Shown: piece after piece, positions 1-8,520 of the stretch
Position numbering within the stretch: the first letter of the stretch is position 1
Layout of the letters: each line of letters begins with the position of its first letter
Origin: Edaphobacillus lindanitolerans
GTDB lineage: Bacteria; Bacillota; Bacilli; Bacillales_A; Planococcaceae
Assembly: GCF_900156305.1 (NCBI RefSeq)
Contig: NZ_FTPL01000001.1
Location: 1,054,001 to 1,118,000 of the forward strand
Direction of reading: 5' to 3'
Length of the DNA: 64,000 bases
Made by a program: the position numbers and the translations under genes
Notes under the pieces: model-generated
Told to the model about the DNA's origin: nothing
Databases searched by the model: none
What the model saw: the letters and a program-made list of their open reading frames with translations, nothing else

Positions 1-1139
1 GCTCCGTATAGCTGTGCCAGTTCGATATACTCGTCATCCTTATGAGCCAAAGTTTCTAAAGACGGTCCAAATCCAATTGTCTTGATACCCGCTTCTCCCG
101 CGAAGTGGCTGCCGTTAGTACAAAATGCGTAATAGGAAGGTTCCCCTAAGAATCCTTTTGATTTTAGTTCATTCTGCAGAGCATGGATTAAAGGATCATC
201 AGAGTCCAACAGCCAGGCCGGGAAATAACGTTCTGCTTGTATCAAGTTTCCGGTGTAACATTTTGCTTCCCCCGATGCAAATGAGACTTTTGCTTTAAAG
301 GTCGAATCAGAACCTGAAAGCTCATCGATTAAAGACTGTATTGGGGCTAAAATACTCTCTTTCGTTTCATTCACGAGTGTTCTTCTGTCAAAGGTCACTT
401 TGCAATAATGGGGAACAACAGAAGCCCCCGGATACGGACTTGATTTAATATCAGTAAGCTCTAATATTCCTTCGCCAAGAATAGGATGTGCAGGACACTT
501 GAGTGTATTGATCTTTTCAACTAACTTCATCATCTTATTGACGGCATTAATGCCTTCCTGAGGATTCGAAGAATGGGCAGGTTCGCCAAAAGTCTCAACG
601 ACGATTTCCGCACGCCCCCTCTGCCCATGTTTGATGGTCAAAGCAGAGGCTTCTCCTATAATCACGACATCAGGCTTTATTGCTTCACTGACTTTTCTGG
701 TGGCTACGCCTTCGAAACACTCTTCATGCACGCTACAGGAAACTGCAATTTCTCCGGCAAATGCCCTGCCATTCACTTCTGCAAACGCTGCTCCTGCTGC
801 GATTGCGCAAGCAACGGCCCCTTTCATATCAGTTGCTCCCCTGCCATATAACTTTCCGTCTTTTACGATCCCTTCAAATGGAGGAACTGTCCAGCTATCT
901 TCATTAACCGGAACCGTATCGATATGTCCGTCAAACAGAACAACTGGTCCGGGTTTCTCACCTATGATTCTGCCGATTACATTTCCATATTCATCTGTTA
1001 GCACTTCATCGTATCCAAGTTCCTGGAACATTCCTTTAACTGCTTCTGCAACATCGCCTTCTTCCCCGGAGTAACTCTGTTTCCGGATCAGATTCTGGCA
1101 CATCTTGAGGAGCTGCTCTTTCCAGCCGTTATGTGTCAT
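1..1139 (-). CDS. ygeY: YgeY-like M20 family metallohydrolase (C-terminus beyond window)
   Basis: The reverse strand reads open from an ATG at 1139 to the left edge, giving 379 residues without a stop, so the last part of the protein is missing. It is an M20/ArgE-DapE-type zinc amidohydrolase: LFDGHIDTVP holds the first metal His and Asp, GRGATDMKGA the bridging Asp, and SVHEECFEG the catalytic Glu pair. A lid-domain His lies in EPAHSSNPQEG. The gene starts 2 bp after the diaminopropionate ammonia-lyase stop, so the two are co-transcribed. That pairing is the reason for choosing YgeY rather than ArgE or DapE. In the family the physiological substrate is not settled; a role in degrading a diaminopropionate-containing or ureido compound is inference. 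Confidence 0.85.
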   Translation of the reverse strand, partial: MTHNGWKEQLLKMCQNLIRKQSYSGEEGDVAEAVKGMFQELGYDEVLTDEYGNVIGRIIGEKPGPVVLFDGHIDTVPVNEDSWTVPPFEGIVKDGKLYGRGATDMKGAVACAIAAGAAFAEVNGRAFAGEIAVSCSVHEECFEGVATRKVSEAIKPDVVIIGEASALTIKHGQRGRAEIVVETFGEPAHSSNPQEGINAVNKMMKLVEKINTLKCPAHPILGEGILELTDIKSSPYPGASVVPHYCKVTFDRRTLVNETKESILAPIQSLIDELSGSDSTFKAKVSFASGEAKCYTGNLIQAERYFPAWLLDSDDPLIHALQNELKSKGFLGEPSYYAFCTNGSHFAGEAGIKTIGFGPSLETLAHKDDEYIELAQLYG

Positions 1140-1141
1140 TT

Positions 1142-2362
1142 TCAACCAACACCTACTTCGCTTTTTAAAGTTGTATGGCTCCAAACAACTTTTCGATAAT
1201 GTTGTGGATCTGTGTCTCCTTCTGTACTAATAACAAGTATCACCGATTTTTCATCCAACCCAACCTCGTCAGCGATTTCGCGAGAATCCTTTGCAGTCAT
1301 AAGTTCATATACGAGTCCGAGCGGAGCTGCTCCCGATTCCCCTGAAATAATTCGATCATCTGTGCCCATTGGGTTCCCGAGTACTCGCATACCCAATGCA
1401 GCAATCTCATCATCACACGAAAATCCACCGTGAGCATATTCCGAGATGATGCGCCAAGCTGTTTCATTTGGTTCTCCGCAAGCAAGACCAGCCATAATAG
1501 TTTGCATGGCTCCACCAACTGTCACTGAGTTGCTGCTATCCGTTTTAAATGACTTGTAATAGCAGTCTGCGACGTCTGGCTCTACAATATAGGTTTTAGG
1601 CAATTCCTCACCATACAACAGTGCCATATAGCCTAAAACTGCCGCTGCAAACGAACCAACACCAGCTTGCAAGAAAAGATGAGTTGGTCTTTCATCCCCT
1701 AGTTGTTCCTCAAGCTCCGCCCCGATCATGGAATACCCTTGCATAATCCATTCAGGAATTTCTTCATATCCATCCCATGCAGTATCCTGTACGACGACCC
1801 AGTCATTCTTCTCTGCTTGTTCTGCCACATAACGTACCGTGTCATCATAATTCCACTCTGTAATAGTCCCCTCGGCACCTGTATCAGTAATATGCTTTAG
1901 TCTCAGTAAGGAAGAGCCCCTTGGCATATAAATCACTGCATGAAACCCCAGCTTTTTTGCTGCCCAGGCAACTCCCCTTCCGTGATTGCCGTCTGTAGCC
2001 GAAGCAAAGACCACATCGCCTACTTTCTCTTTTAATTCTTTCGAAAGTAACTTTTCTAAAGTGAGTTCTTCAATGGGGATGCCCGCTTTTTCACCAAGGT
2101 ATCGGCCTATTGCATAGAGGCCTCCCAACACCTTAAAAGCATTTAACCCAAACCGTTTTGACTCGTCTTTTACATAAATGTCTTTTACTCCGATACTCCC
2201 AGCCAAATCTTTGAGCCTTATGAGCGGTGTCTCGTCATAACCTTCATAGCTTTTATGGAATTGAATGACGGGCTCGATGGCATCTTTGCTTAAAAAACTC
2301 AGAAGATTTGAGTGGTGCTCTGTGCTCTTAATTGTATTGTTGGCTAACTTTACATTTTTCAT
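1142..2362 (-). CDS. dpaL: diaminopropionate ammonia-lyase (YgeX/DpaL)
   Basis: PLP enzyme of the tryptophan-synthase-beta fold that converts 2,3-diaminopropionate to pyruvate and two ammonia. The PLP lysine sits in SKRFGLNAFKVLGG near the N-terminus, the phosphate-binding loop is SATDGNHGRGVAWAAKKLG, and a Gly-rich stretch LQAGVGSFAAAV follows. The reading frame is open further upstream to 2404, but GAGGGGG lies about 9 bases before the ATG at 2362, giving 406 residues, close to the family length near 400. An ATG at 2371 is the alternative. The start overlaps the 3' end of the upstream regulator by 35 bases, which suggests translational coupling. Cytosolic catabolic enzyme; the operon partner YgeY follows at once. 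Confidence 0.92.
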   Translation of the reverse strand: MKNVKLANNTIKSTEHHSNLLSFLSKDAIEPVIQFHKSYEGYDETPLIRLKDLAGSIGVKDIYVKDESKRFGLNAFKVLGGLYAIGRYLGEKAGIPIEELTLEKLLSKELKEKVGDVVFASATDGNHGRGVAWAAKKLGFHAVIYMPRGSSLLRLKHITDTGAEGTITEWNYDDTVRYVAEQAEKNDWVVVQDTAWDGYEEIPEWIMQGYSMIGAELEEQLGDERPTHLFLQAGVGSFAAAVLGYMALLYGEELPKTYIVEPDVADCYYKSFKTDSSNSVTVGGAMQTIMAGLACGEPNETAWRIISEYAHGGFSCDDEIAALGMRVLGNPMGTDDRIISGESGAAPLGLVYELMTAKDSREIADEVGLDEKSVILVISTEGDTDPQHYRKVVWSHTTLKSEVGVG

Positions 2363-3659
2363 TGCTTCCATCCCCCTCATCGTCCAACAGCAGTTGGTAT
2401 ACAATTTTAGGCCTTCCTTTGCCTCCTAAATGTTCTTCACCCGCCTGGACAGCAAGACCCTTTTCAACAAATTCATTTAAGGTCCTTCGGCTATTCCTGA
2501 CCGTCTGGTTAAGTTCCTTTGATAATTCTTCTGCGGTGATTCGGTTCTTTCCGAGTATCTGCATGGCCTCAAGGATACGACGAATCACCATCGCGGATAC
2601 TCCATACTTCGTTGCAAGCCCATAAATATATCGGTCACTTGTCCGATATTCGATTTGTTGTTTGCTAAGAAGGTTGAGCACCGTCTCTTCATCTTGTATC
2701 AAGAAACATTGATTCCCCCTCTTTTTCGCAGAAAAGGCGAGCGACTTCCTAGCTCGGTCTCCAGCCACCTGAGCAGAAGTGCCAAATCCTAGCCCAACAT
2801 TGATCACCCTATTTTCATTGCTGGCATGCATTTCACTAAACAAACGTTCAATAAAGTCGTTATTTCTTCGCTCAATCATCCCCCTGGTGGTATAAAAGAC
2901 AAACTCGCCTTCACTAAGCGAAAATAAATCGGCACTCAATTTCTTAGCGTACTCCAACAATTTTTGATGTCTTTCCAAATGCAGTTGTTGCTTCTTATAA
3001 CCCGTTAGATCTGCCTCGTCAAAAAAACGAATATAGCCTACAGCAATTTGCGACTTCTTGAAATAGGCTGACCGGCTCTCAAGCACAGCATGCTGGATAC
3101 CTACCTTGATCGAGGACTCCGTAGCCAGAATAAGGACTGACGGGATTCCTTTTTTTCGCAAATACTCATGGACGGATTTCACCGATGTGACTGCACAAGT
3201 GGAGTTTCCTTTCTTGTAAAGATCTTCATGAAACGCTCTAAGTTTCTTTTGCTCTTCGTTTGGAATGCTATAACAATGAATCGCCTCTGCTGATAAACCA
3301 AGCTCTTTATAAATGTCCCTTACGGCTTCTTCATAAATACCATCAATGCTGACGCTTTCTAAATCACATCCATCCATAAAAGCAACCTGCATTAGACCTT
3401 TATAAAAAGCAGAACCATCATAAGAGAGATAAATCATAGGAAGAGGACTCTGGTAGGTATTTTTCACTCTAAAATAAGGGACAGGACCGCCAAACAACAG
3501 AACATCTTCCTTTTTCTCAGCCTCTATCACTTTATTGATTGCTTCTTGCTCATCATGGTAAAAGTAAAAACTGAGTTCTACTCCATTCAAGGACTTAGCT
3601 ACCTTATTCAAAGTCGGCATCAAAATATCGTTCCCAATAAAACCGATTTTGACGTTCAA
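2328..3659 (-). CDS. putative multidomain transcriptional regulator of the dpaL operon
   Basis: A 443-residue protein starting at TTG (3659) behind a strong AAAGGAGGTG. Residues 1 to about 150 look like an alternating alpha/beta sensor of the kind seen at the N-terminus of PrpR-like regulators. The middle (about 200-330) resembles a degenerate GGDEF-like fold (GEFVFYTTRGMIERR, VINVGLGFGTS) without a cyclase signature. The C-terminus (about 350-430) has helix-turn-helix character: GKNRITAEELSKELNQTVR, NSRRTLNEFVEKGLAV and a wing GGKGRPKIVYQL. Its 3' end overlaps dpaL, so it is the first gene of the operon and probably controls it in response to the substrate. The domain reading is from pattern only; I do not recognise a named family with certainty. 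Confidence 0.7.
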   Translation of the reverse strand: MNVKIGFIGNDILMPTLNKVAKSLNGVELSFYFYHDEQEAINKVIEAEKKEDVLLFGGPVPYFRVKNTYQSPLPMIYLSYDGSAFYKGLMQVAFMDGCDLESVSIDGIYEEAVRDIYKELGLSAEAIHCYSIPNEEQKKLRAFHEDLYKKGNSTCAVTSVKSVHEYLRKKGIPSVLILATESSIKVGIQHAVLESRSAYFKKSQIAVGYIRFFDEADLTGYKKQQLHLERHQKLLEYAKKLSADLFSLSEGEFVFYTTRGMIERRNNDFIERLFSEMHASNENRVINVGLGFGTSAQVAGDRARKSLAFSAKKRGNQCFLIQDEETVLNLLSKQQIEYRTSDRYIYGLATKYGVSAMVIRRILEAMQILGKNRITAEELSKELNQTVRNSRRTLNEFVEKGLAVQAGEEHLGGKGRPKIVYQLLLDDEGDGSNEKCKVSQQYN

Positions 3660-3683
3660 ATTAACACCTCCTTTTAAGGAAAG

Positions 3684-3704
3684 GTCCTTTAATGTCCTTT
3701 AATG
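3684..3704 (-). promoter_or_regulatory. 10-bp direct repeat upstream of the dpaL-operon regulator
   Basis: TCCTTTAATG occurs twice in tandem with a 10-bp period, 25 bases upstream of the TTG start at 3659. One-helical-turn spacing just upstream of a regulator gene suits an operator bound by a dimer on one DNA face. Function is inference. A hairpin-forming inverted repeat follows at about 3719-3754 (GCGCTCTC...GAAAGCGC). Confidence 0.3.
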
Positions 3705-4376
3705 ATAAAATGCAAGACGCGCTCTCTCCTTCGTGTTTTCGAAGAGAAAGCGCATCCACGTTCTTGCTATCACTATCTCAAATCAAGAAACGCTTGTCAA
3801 CAAACTCTTTAGAATTTATTAAATATTTTAACTAAAATTCGTTCTCAGGCATTCTACTGACACTCCCTCCGACCGCATTTACAACTACTATCCTGCGGCT
3901 CGTTACATTATCGGCTGCTTTAACCTATGCCACATGACGGCGAGTAAGAAATGGTACTCAACAAATTTACAAATGCTGCTGAAAATCCGAGAATGCTTAT
4001 GGACCGAAATTTAATCAGCTGATTGAGGAAGGCCGGTGCTCCATCGTCGTCCCCATCCCTGCCGGCGGCCGCGTTATCGTCTCCATCAACTGTTCCGCCC
4101 ATGCCAGGTGTGTTTCCAAAGCTGAACAGAAGGGGACGTACCATACTCTGCTCCAGGGAACAGCCGGTGACGATGCTTCGGGACAGACGGTGTAATGAAA
4201 TCAGCCCGGCATTGTTGAGATGCGGGGCTACAGTGTTATTCGACCATGTGCCATTAACAGTCACGATTCTCGTAATCATGACAATTCCTCCTCCTTTCCC
4301 GCTACACATAGCCCCGTCCCCTCATGAATACAATTCATAAGGCTGTGCCATAACCGGGAAGGAAGGGGTCGGGTAC
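3705..4376. other. low-information stretch between dpaL operon and DUF2935 gene
   Basis: Apart from the inverted repeat near 3719-3754 and the IclR-like remnant at 3983-4195, I see no intact gene here. The region looks like decayed coding sequence. Confidence 0.4.
3983..4195 (+). pseudogene. decayed C-terminal fragment of an IclR-family regulator
   Basis: An open 71-codon stretch with normal codon usage for this genome (many gcc, ggc, atc, gtc) begins right after a TGA at 3980-3982 and has no start codon. Its translation, with EEGRCSIVVPIPAGGRV followed by IVSINCSAHARCVS, resembles the end of the IclR effector domain of the PcaR type (usual pattern: R-S-I-A-V-P-I ... G-R-V ... N-V-S). It ends at TAA (4195). 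The rest of the gene is absent, so I read it as a remnant. On the opposite strand an ORF at 3920-4279 has a very good AAAGGAGGAGG and ATG but a sequence I do not recognise; it may be the intact start of another disrupted gene. Confidence 0.35.
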
Positions 4377-5150
4377 ATGGGGTATACGGATCGTTATGAA
4401 CGGGATGCCTATGGGATTATCGCCTTTTGGCTGCAGAATGATTATGATCATGGCCGGTTTTTTGACCGGGAGATCAGCCATTATGAAACGGAGTTGGCCC
4501 GGGCGAACCTGAACAATATCCAGCGTTTGGGGAAAGTCTATGAGAAGGCGGTCAAGAAGCAGGGCGATGTGGGCAAGCTGATTGACGAGGCCCGTCATGC
4601 GACAAAGGAATTCCATAGTTTGCTTGCGTACACGATGGATAAGTCGCTGCATTGTGAGGTCATTATCTCCACGCCGGTTTCCCTCTTGGACCATATGGTC
4701 AGAGAATCCGAGGAATCCCAAAGGGTTTATAAACTGATTGAAAGCGGGGCCAAGATTTCCCCATCCGATGCGATCATCCATGAATGCGTTTTTTGGATCA
4801 GGCAAATGGCCGACCACCTGGGCTACATCCGTCATTACTTAGATGTGTCTAATTACGATTTGAATTTCAGGGTGACGGAAATGATGCAGAAGTTTGAGCG
4901 TTTGCAGATGCAGGCGACTGCCCTGCAAACCATGATCCGGACTCCGAGAAATGAAACCCTGCCGGTCCTGACCCAATTTAAGAACATGATCATCAAAGAA
5001 GCCAAAAGCCTCGAGGAGTTTAAACTGGAGCTGGACGATCTCGTCAAAACTTGCGCCGCCGTCACGACGTCGCCGCCGGATCTGCTGGAGCACATCGCCC
5101 GGGAAGCGCATCATTTGTGGAGGAACCTGGAAGAAGAGAGAATCACGTGA
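4377..5150 (+). CDS. DUF2935 domain protein
   Basis: A 257-residue all-helical soluble protein starting at ATG 4377 behind GGAAGGGG. It matches the DUF2935 pattern known from Bacillales: two hemerythrin-like four-helix units, the first with FWLQNDYDHGRFFDREI and the second with ECVFWIRQMADHLGYIRHY. Each has the characteristic F-W-x(4-5)-D-H motif, with further acidic and His residues that could bind metal. No signal peptide or membrane segment. It stands alone, with a degraded region upstream and a convergent gene downstream. The biological role is unknown; these proteins occur in spore formers but I see no sporulation promoter that I can assert. Confidence 0.8.
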   Translation: MGYTDRYERDAYGIIAFWLQNDYDHGRFFDREISHYETELARANLNNIQRLGKVYEKAVKKQGDVGKLIDEARHATKEFHSLLAYTMDKSLHCEVIISTPVSLLDHMVRESEESQRVYKLIESGAKISPSDAIIHECVFWIRQMADHLGYIRHYLDVSNYDLNFRVTEMMQKFERLQMQATALQTMIRTPRNETLPVLTQFKNMIIKEAKSLEEFKLELDDLVKTCAAVTTSPPDLLEHIAREAHHLWRNLEEERIT

Positions 5151-5311
5151 GCTGGGTGAACAACTTGAAATCGGCGGATTCACCAAATCCAACAGTTCTA
5201 TTCGCCAAAATGCTACTTGGCAAGGATCGAAACGAATCACCACGGGATTGTTCCCGATGCCCTGCAGCAGACATCTGTTCCGCAGCCAACGCCAACCATA
5301 ATGACGAAGAG

Positions 5312-5341
5312 AAACCCCACCTTGGATGAAAGGTGGGGTTT
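5312..5341 (-). terminator. Rho-independent terminator of the small aromatic-rich protein gene
   Basis: A 12-bp perfect stem AAACCCCACCTT with a short loop, followed on the minus strand by TTTCTCTTC. It lies 15 bases past the stop of the gene at 5357-5743. Confidence 0.75.
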
Positions 5342-5356
5342 CGTCGTCCGGTCCGT

Positions 5357-5743
5357 TTAGTACCCGAAGTTTGGATGCATCCATTGATAGTCTGGGTGCG
5401 ATCCATACATCCACCAGGGCATCCATCCTTGAGAAGAATGCCCGTGCCCGCCGTCTGCTCCATAGCTGTCCCATTGCTGCCATGGATAAGAAGGTACGGC
5501 GTATACCGGCCCCATATGACCCTGACCGTACACGGGTGGATGATTATCACTCCACGGCTGTTGCCACTCATGCCCGCCCTGTTGCGGAAATGGCGGCACG
5601 GCATAGAAAGGACCCATTTGCCTGTGCCGCCCCCTATCCCGATACTCTGAGTGTCCGGATGAATACGGAATGGAAAAGTCAGGACCTACGTGCCACTGTA
5701 CGTCGTCTTGTGCCCCCGGCCATTGACCAAAACTGCTGCTCAT
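5357..5743 (-). CDS. small Trp/Tyr/Pro/Gly/His-rich protein of unknown function
   Basis: A 128-residue protein from ATG 5743 with AGGAGGGGG seven bases upstream. It has no signal peptide and almost no hydrophobic core. It is extremely rich in W, Y, P, G, H and Q (FGQWPG, PWQQWDSYG, WMPWWMYG) and contains an internal duplication: MGPFYAVPPFP and MGPVYAVPSYP. This composition is typical of Bacillota spore-coat or exosporium-type or other self-assembling proteins, but no named family is recognised. It has its own terminator (5312-5341) and stands as a single gene. Expression as a coat component is inference. Confidence 0.6.
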   Translation of the reverse strand: MSSSFGQWPGAQDDVQWHVGPDFSIPYSSGHSEYRDRGRHRQMGPFYAVPPFPQQGGHEWQQPWSDNHPPVYGQGHMGPVYAVPSYPWQQWDSYGADGGHGHSSQGWMPWWMYGSHPDYQWMHPNFGY

Positions 5744-5943
5744 CGTCAATCCCCCTCCTTGAACCTCCCCTCATCTTATTCATTTGGCGGGAATTCGGTT
5801 ATCAGCCCTCTTTTTTTCACACATCCATACTCGGAAATCAATCGTAAGTCCTGACATCGTCTGCACCGCTCTTGTCCGGATACTGAAGGTATCCGTGGCG
5901 ACAGTTGGCTGCCGTATGAGCGAACCCACTGCCTTTTACCTCT

Positions 5944-6245
5944 GAGTCCCCACCAAACAGGATGAATCCCTACCTTTTACGCCTGAGTCCCTACCAAACT
6001 GCGTTGAACCCCTACCAATGTTGCTTGAGTCCCTACCAAACAGTGGTGAGTCCCTACCCCTTTTTCTTGGATCCTACCAAACTGTATTGCCCCCCTATCC
6101 TTCGGTCCCTACAAAACTGTGTCGAGTCCCTACCTTTCCCTCTTGAATCCCTACCTTTTACTTTTGAGTCCCTACCAAACGGTTCCGAGTCGCTACCAAT
6201 CCCCCTCGAATAACTACCAATCACTTTTGAATCGCAACCATTTCC
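5944..6245 (+). repeat. array A of the 21-bp GARTCCCTACC repeat (about 15 units)
   Basis: Tandem units with an almost exact 21-bp period, each opening with GAGTCCCTACC or GAATCCCTACC followed by ten variable bases (often AAAC or TTTT first). The last units decay to GAGTCGCTACC, GAATAACTACC and GAATCGCAACC. There are no distinct spacers, so this is not CRISPR. Because the unit has no stop in one frame, it creates a spurious heptad-repeat reading (S/N-P-Y-x-x-x-L). It lies between a minus-strand gene and the amidase gene. The same unit recurs at 33.2-33.65 kb and 34.9 kb. Confidence 0.9.
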
Positions 6246-6532
6246 AATATCACCGGCTCATTCCCCCCTTCTCCAGAGAAGCAACATTTATACCAACATC
6301 CACCTCTACACCCTTTTCAAAATTCCACCTTTTTTCCTACCGCTCTTTTGTTATTCTCCTCCAATTCATGAAAAATAAATCTTCCATCCTAATTAACTGT
6401 GTTGAAAACTATGTTATAATGAAGCCGGTTTCTATTGATATCATGATTAAAAGATTGCTAGACTATTGTTAAATAATCAGTATCTGCCCACAATCTCAAT
6501 GAGCCCAAAATCAAAAATGTAAGGTGGATCAG

Positions 6533-8518
6533 ATGAAAAACACAAAACTTTCACGAAAAATCATTGCACTTACTGTTGCATTCTCACTCTCTGCACCACT
6601 CGTGCCGCTGGCTGCTTCTCCAAGCAAGATTATGGTCGATCCGGGCCATGGCGGGAGCGATTCGGGTGCCCTCGGATATGGTCTGTATGAGAAAGACCTG
6701 AACCTGAAATTGTCCCGACTGGTCAATGAGAAGCTAAATAAATCCTACATAGTCGAAACCCGGATGACCCGGAATTCCGACGTCTTCATCTCTCTCAATG
6801 GCCGGACCGATATGGCCAATGCATGGGGAGCCGATCTGTTTGTATCCATTCACCATAACTCCTCCGGGGGTTCGGGATATGAGGATTACATACATACCAC
6901 CAACACGACTGAAAAAGACCGCGAAGTCCAGCGGGAGATCAACAAGGAAGTCCAACGGGTTCTCAGCCAATACGGGCTAAACAACCGGGGCGAGAAAAAA
7001 GCGAATTTCCACGTGCTCCGCGAGTCGGACATGCCGTCCATCCTTCTTGAGATCTTGTTTGTCGATCATCCCGGAGATGCGGCACACCTGAAGAACAATC
7101 AGTTCATGAATGACATGGCTTCTGCCATCACACTCGGCGTCGCACAAGCGATGGACCTGTCGCTCAAAGAAAACGCCACGCCTCCGACCATCGGGGGCGG
7201 TGTGGATCAGACAGGGGACATCCGGGTCCAGAAGATGTCCGGCACGTTTGAGTCCACCACCGACAGCCTCAACGTCCGCAGCGGCAACACCACCCAGTAC
7301 CGCTCGCTCGGAAAACTTAACAAAGGTGACCGCATCGAGGTGACCGGTATTACGTCGAACGGCTGGTATCAGTTCTCCTTCAAGGGCAATACCGCCTATG
7401 TCAGCGGAGACTACTTGAAGCGGATCGATTCTGCACCACCGACACCGCCTGCAAACGGCGGTCTCCTCTACGGAAAGGTTCTCTCGCTCGGACAGACCGG
7501 TTCGCACGTCAAGCAGTGGCAACAGGACATGAACAAAGTCGGGTTTAAAATGGACGTCGATGGCAGCTACGGGCCAGCTTCACGCCAGAAGGCCATCGAA
7601 TTCCAGAAGAAGTATAAGCTTGAGGCAGACGGCTACTTCGGCCCTTCCTCACAGGCCAAGATGGCCAGCCTGCTCAAGGGAGCCAGCAACCCTGCCCCAT
7701 CCGATCCGAAACCGTCTGATCCAAAGCCGCCGTCCAACGGCCTGATCTACGGAAAGGTCCTCTCGCTCGGACAGACCGGCTCACACGTCAAACAGTGGCA
7801 GCAGGACATGAACAAAGTCGGGTTTAAAATGGACGTCGATGGCAGCTACGGGCCAGCTTCACGCCAGAAGGCCATCGAATTCCAGAAGAAGTATAAGCTT
7901 GAGGCAGACGGCTACTTCGGCCCTTCCTCACAGGCCAAGATGGCCAGCCTGCTCAAGGGAGCCAGCAACCCTGCCCCATCCGACCCGAAACCGTCTGATC
8001 CAAAGCCGCCGTCCAACGGCCTGATCTACGGAAAGGTCCTCTCGCTCGGACAGACCGGCTCACACGTCAAACAGTGGCAGCAGGACATGAACAAAGTCGG
8101 GTTTAAAATGGACGTCGATGGCAGCTACGGACCGGCTTCTCGCCAGAAAGCCATCGAATTCCAGAAGAAGTACAAGCTTGAGGCAGACGGCTACTTCGGT
8201 CCTTCCTCACAGGCCAAGATGGCCAGCCTGCTCGGCGGTGCAACGGCTCCGTCCAACCCGAAACCGAGCGATCCGAAGCCGACGGTTCCATCCAACGGCC
8301 TCATCTACGGAAAGGTCCTCTCGTTCGGTCAGACCGGAGCGCACATCAAGCAATGGCAACAGGACATGAACAAAGTCGGATTCAAGATGGACGTCGACGG
8401 CAGCTACGGACCGTCTTCTCGCCAGAAGGCCATCGAGTTCCAGAAGAAATATAAACTTGAGGCGGACGGCTACTTCGGACCGGCTTCACAAGCCAAGATG
8501 GCCAGCCTTCTTAAATAA
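6533..8518 (+). CDS. secreted N-acetylmuramoyl-L-alanine amidase with SH3b and four peptidoglycan-binding modules
   Basis: A 661-residue exported cell-wall hydrolase; the start is ATG 6533, five bases after AAGGTGG. Residues 1-28 are a signal peptide. An Amidase_3 domain (about 32-205) cleaves the MurNAc-L-Ala bond; zinc ligands and catalytic Glu are visible in VDPGHGGSDSG, LYEKDLNL, VSIHHNSSGG and SILLEILFVDH. An SH3b wall-targeting domain (about 233-297) carries LNVRSGNTTQYRSLG. Four PG_binding_1 modules follow (about 309-661), joined by Pro/Asp/Lys/Ser linkers. Modules 1-3 are nearly identical in DNA, so their number may vary by recombination. The gene is monocistronic with a strong terminator. 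Role in wall turnover or cell separation is family knowledge. Confidence 0.93.
   Translation: MKNTKLSRKIIALTVAFSLSAPLVPLAASPSKIMVDPGHGGSDSGALGYGLYEKDLNLKLSRLVNEKLNKSYIVETRMTRNSDVFISLNGRTDMANAWGADLFVSIHHNSSGGSGYEDYIHTTNTTEKDREVQREINKEVQRVLSQYGLNNRGEKKANFHVLRESDMPSILLEILFVDHPGDAAHLKNNQFMNDMASAITLGVAQAMDLSLKENATPPTIGGGVDQTGDIRVQKMSGTFESTTDSLNVRSGNTTQYRSLGKLNKGDRIEVTGITSNGWYQFSFKGNTAYVSGDYLKRIDSAPPTPPANGGLLYGKVLSLGQTGSHVKQWQQDMNKVGFKMDVDGSYGPASRQKAIEFQKKYKLEADGYFGPSSQAKMASLLKGASNPAPSDPKPSDPKPPSNGLIYGKVLSLGQTGSHVKQWQQDMNKVGFKMDVDGSYGPASRQKAIEFQKKYKLEADGYFGPSSQAKMASLLKGASNPAPSDPKPSDPKPPSNGLIYGKVLSLGQTGSHVKQWQQDMNKVGFKMDVDGSYGPASRQKAIEFQKKYKLEADGYFGPSSQAKMASLLGGATAPSNPKPSDPKPTVPSNGLIYGKVLSFGQTGAHIKQWQQDMNKVGFKMDVDGSYGPSSRQKAIEFQKKYKLEADGYFGPASQAKMASLLK
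7457..8515 (+). repeat. 279-bp direct repeats encoding peptidoglycan-binding modules
   Basis: Four in-frame copies start near 7457, 7739, 8018 and 8300. Copies 1-3, including the linkers, are nearly identical at the DNA level over about 279 bp (93 codons); the fourth has diverged and has a different linker. This indicates recent tandem duplication or gene conversion. Confidence 0.9.
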
Positions 8519-8520
8519 AC

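Noticed and set aside
3920-4279. Minus-strand ORF with good AAAGGAGGAGG and ATG 4279
   Set aside because: No recognisable similarity, odd composition (runs of Asp and Gly opposite a GC-rich coding-like strand) and overlap with an IclR-like relic whose codon use matches the genome.
5944-6245. CRISPR array
   Set aside because: Units follow each other every 21 bp with a short core and no unique spacers of constant length; no cas genes nearby.
5962-6472. Open frames with heptads such as SPYQTAL/NPYLLRL over array A, and similar ones at 33100-33342 and 33480-33722
   Set aside because: They arise because the 21-bp unit is seven codons without a stop in one frame. No ribosome binding site, changing frames between arrays, and a broken period within array A argue against coding.
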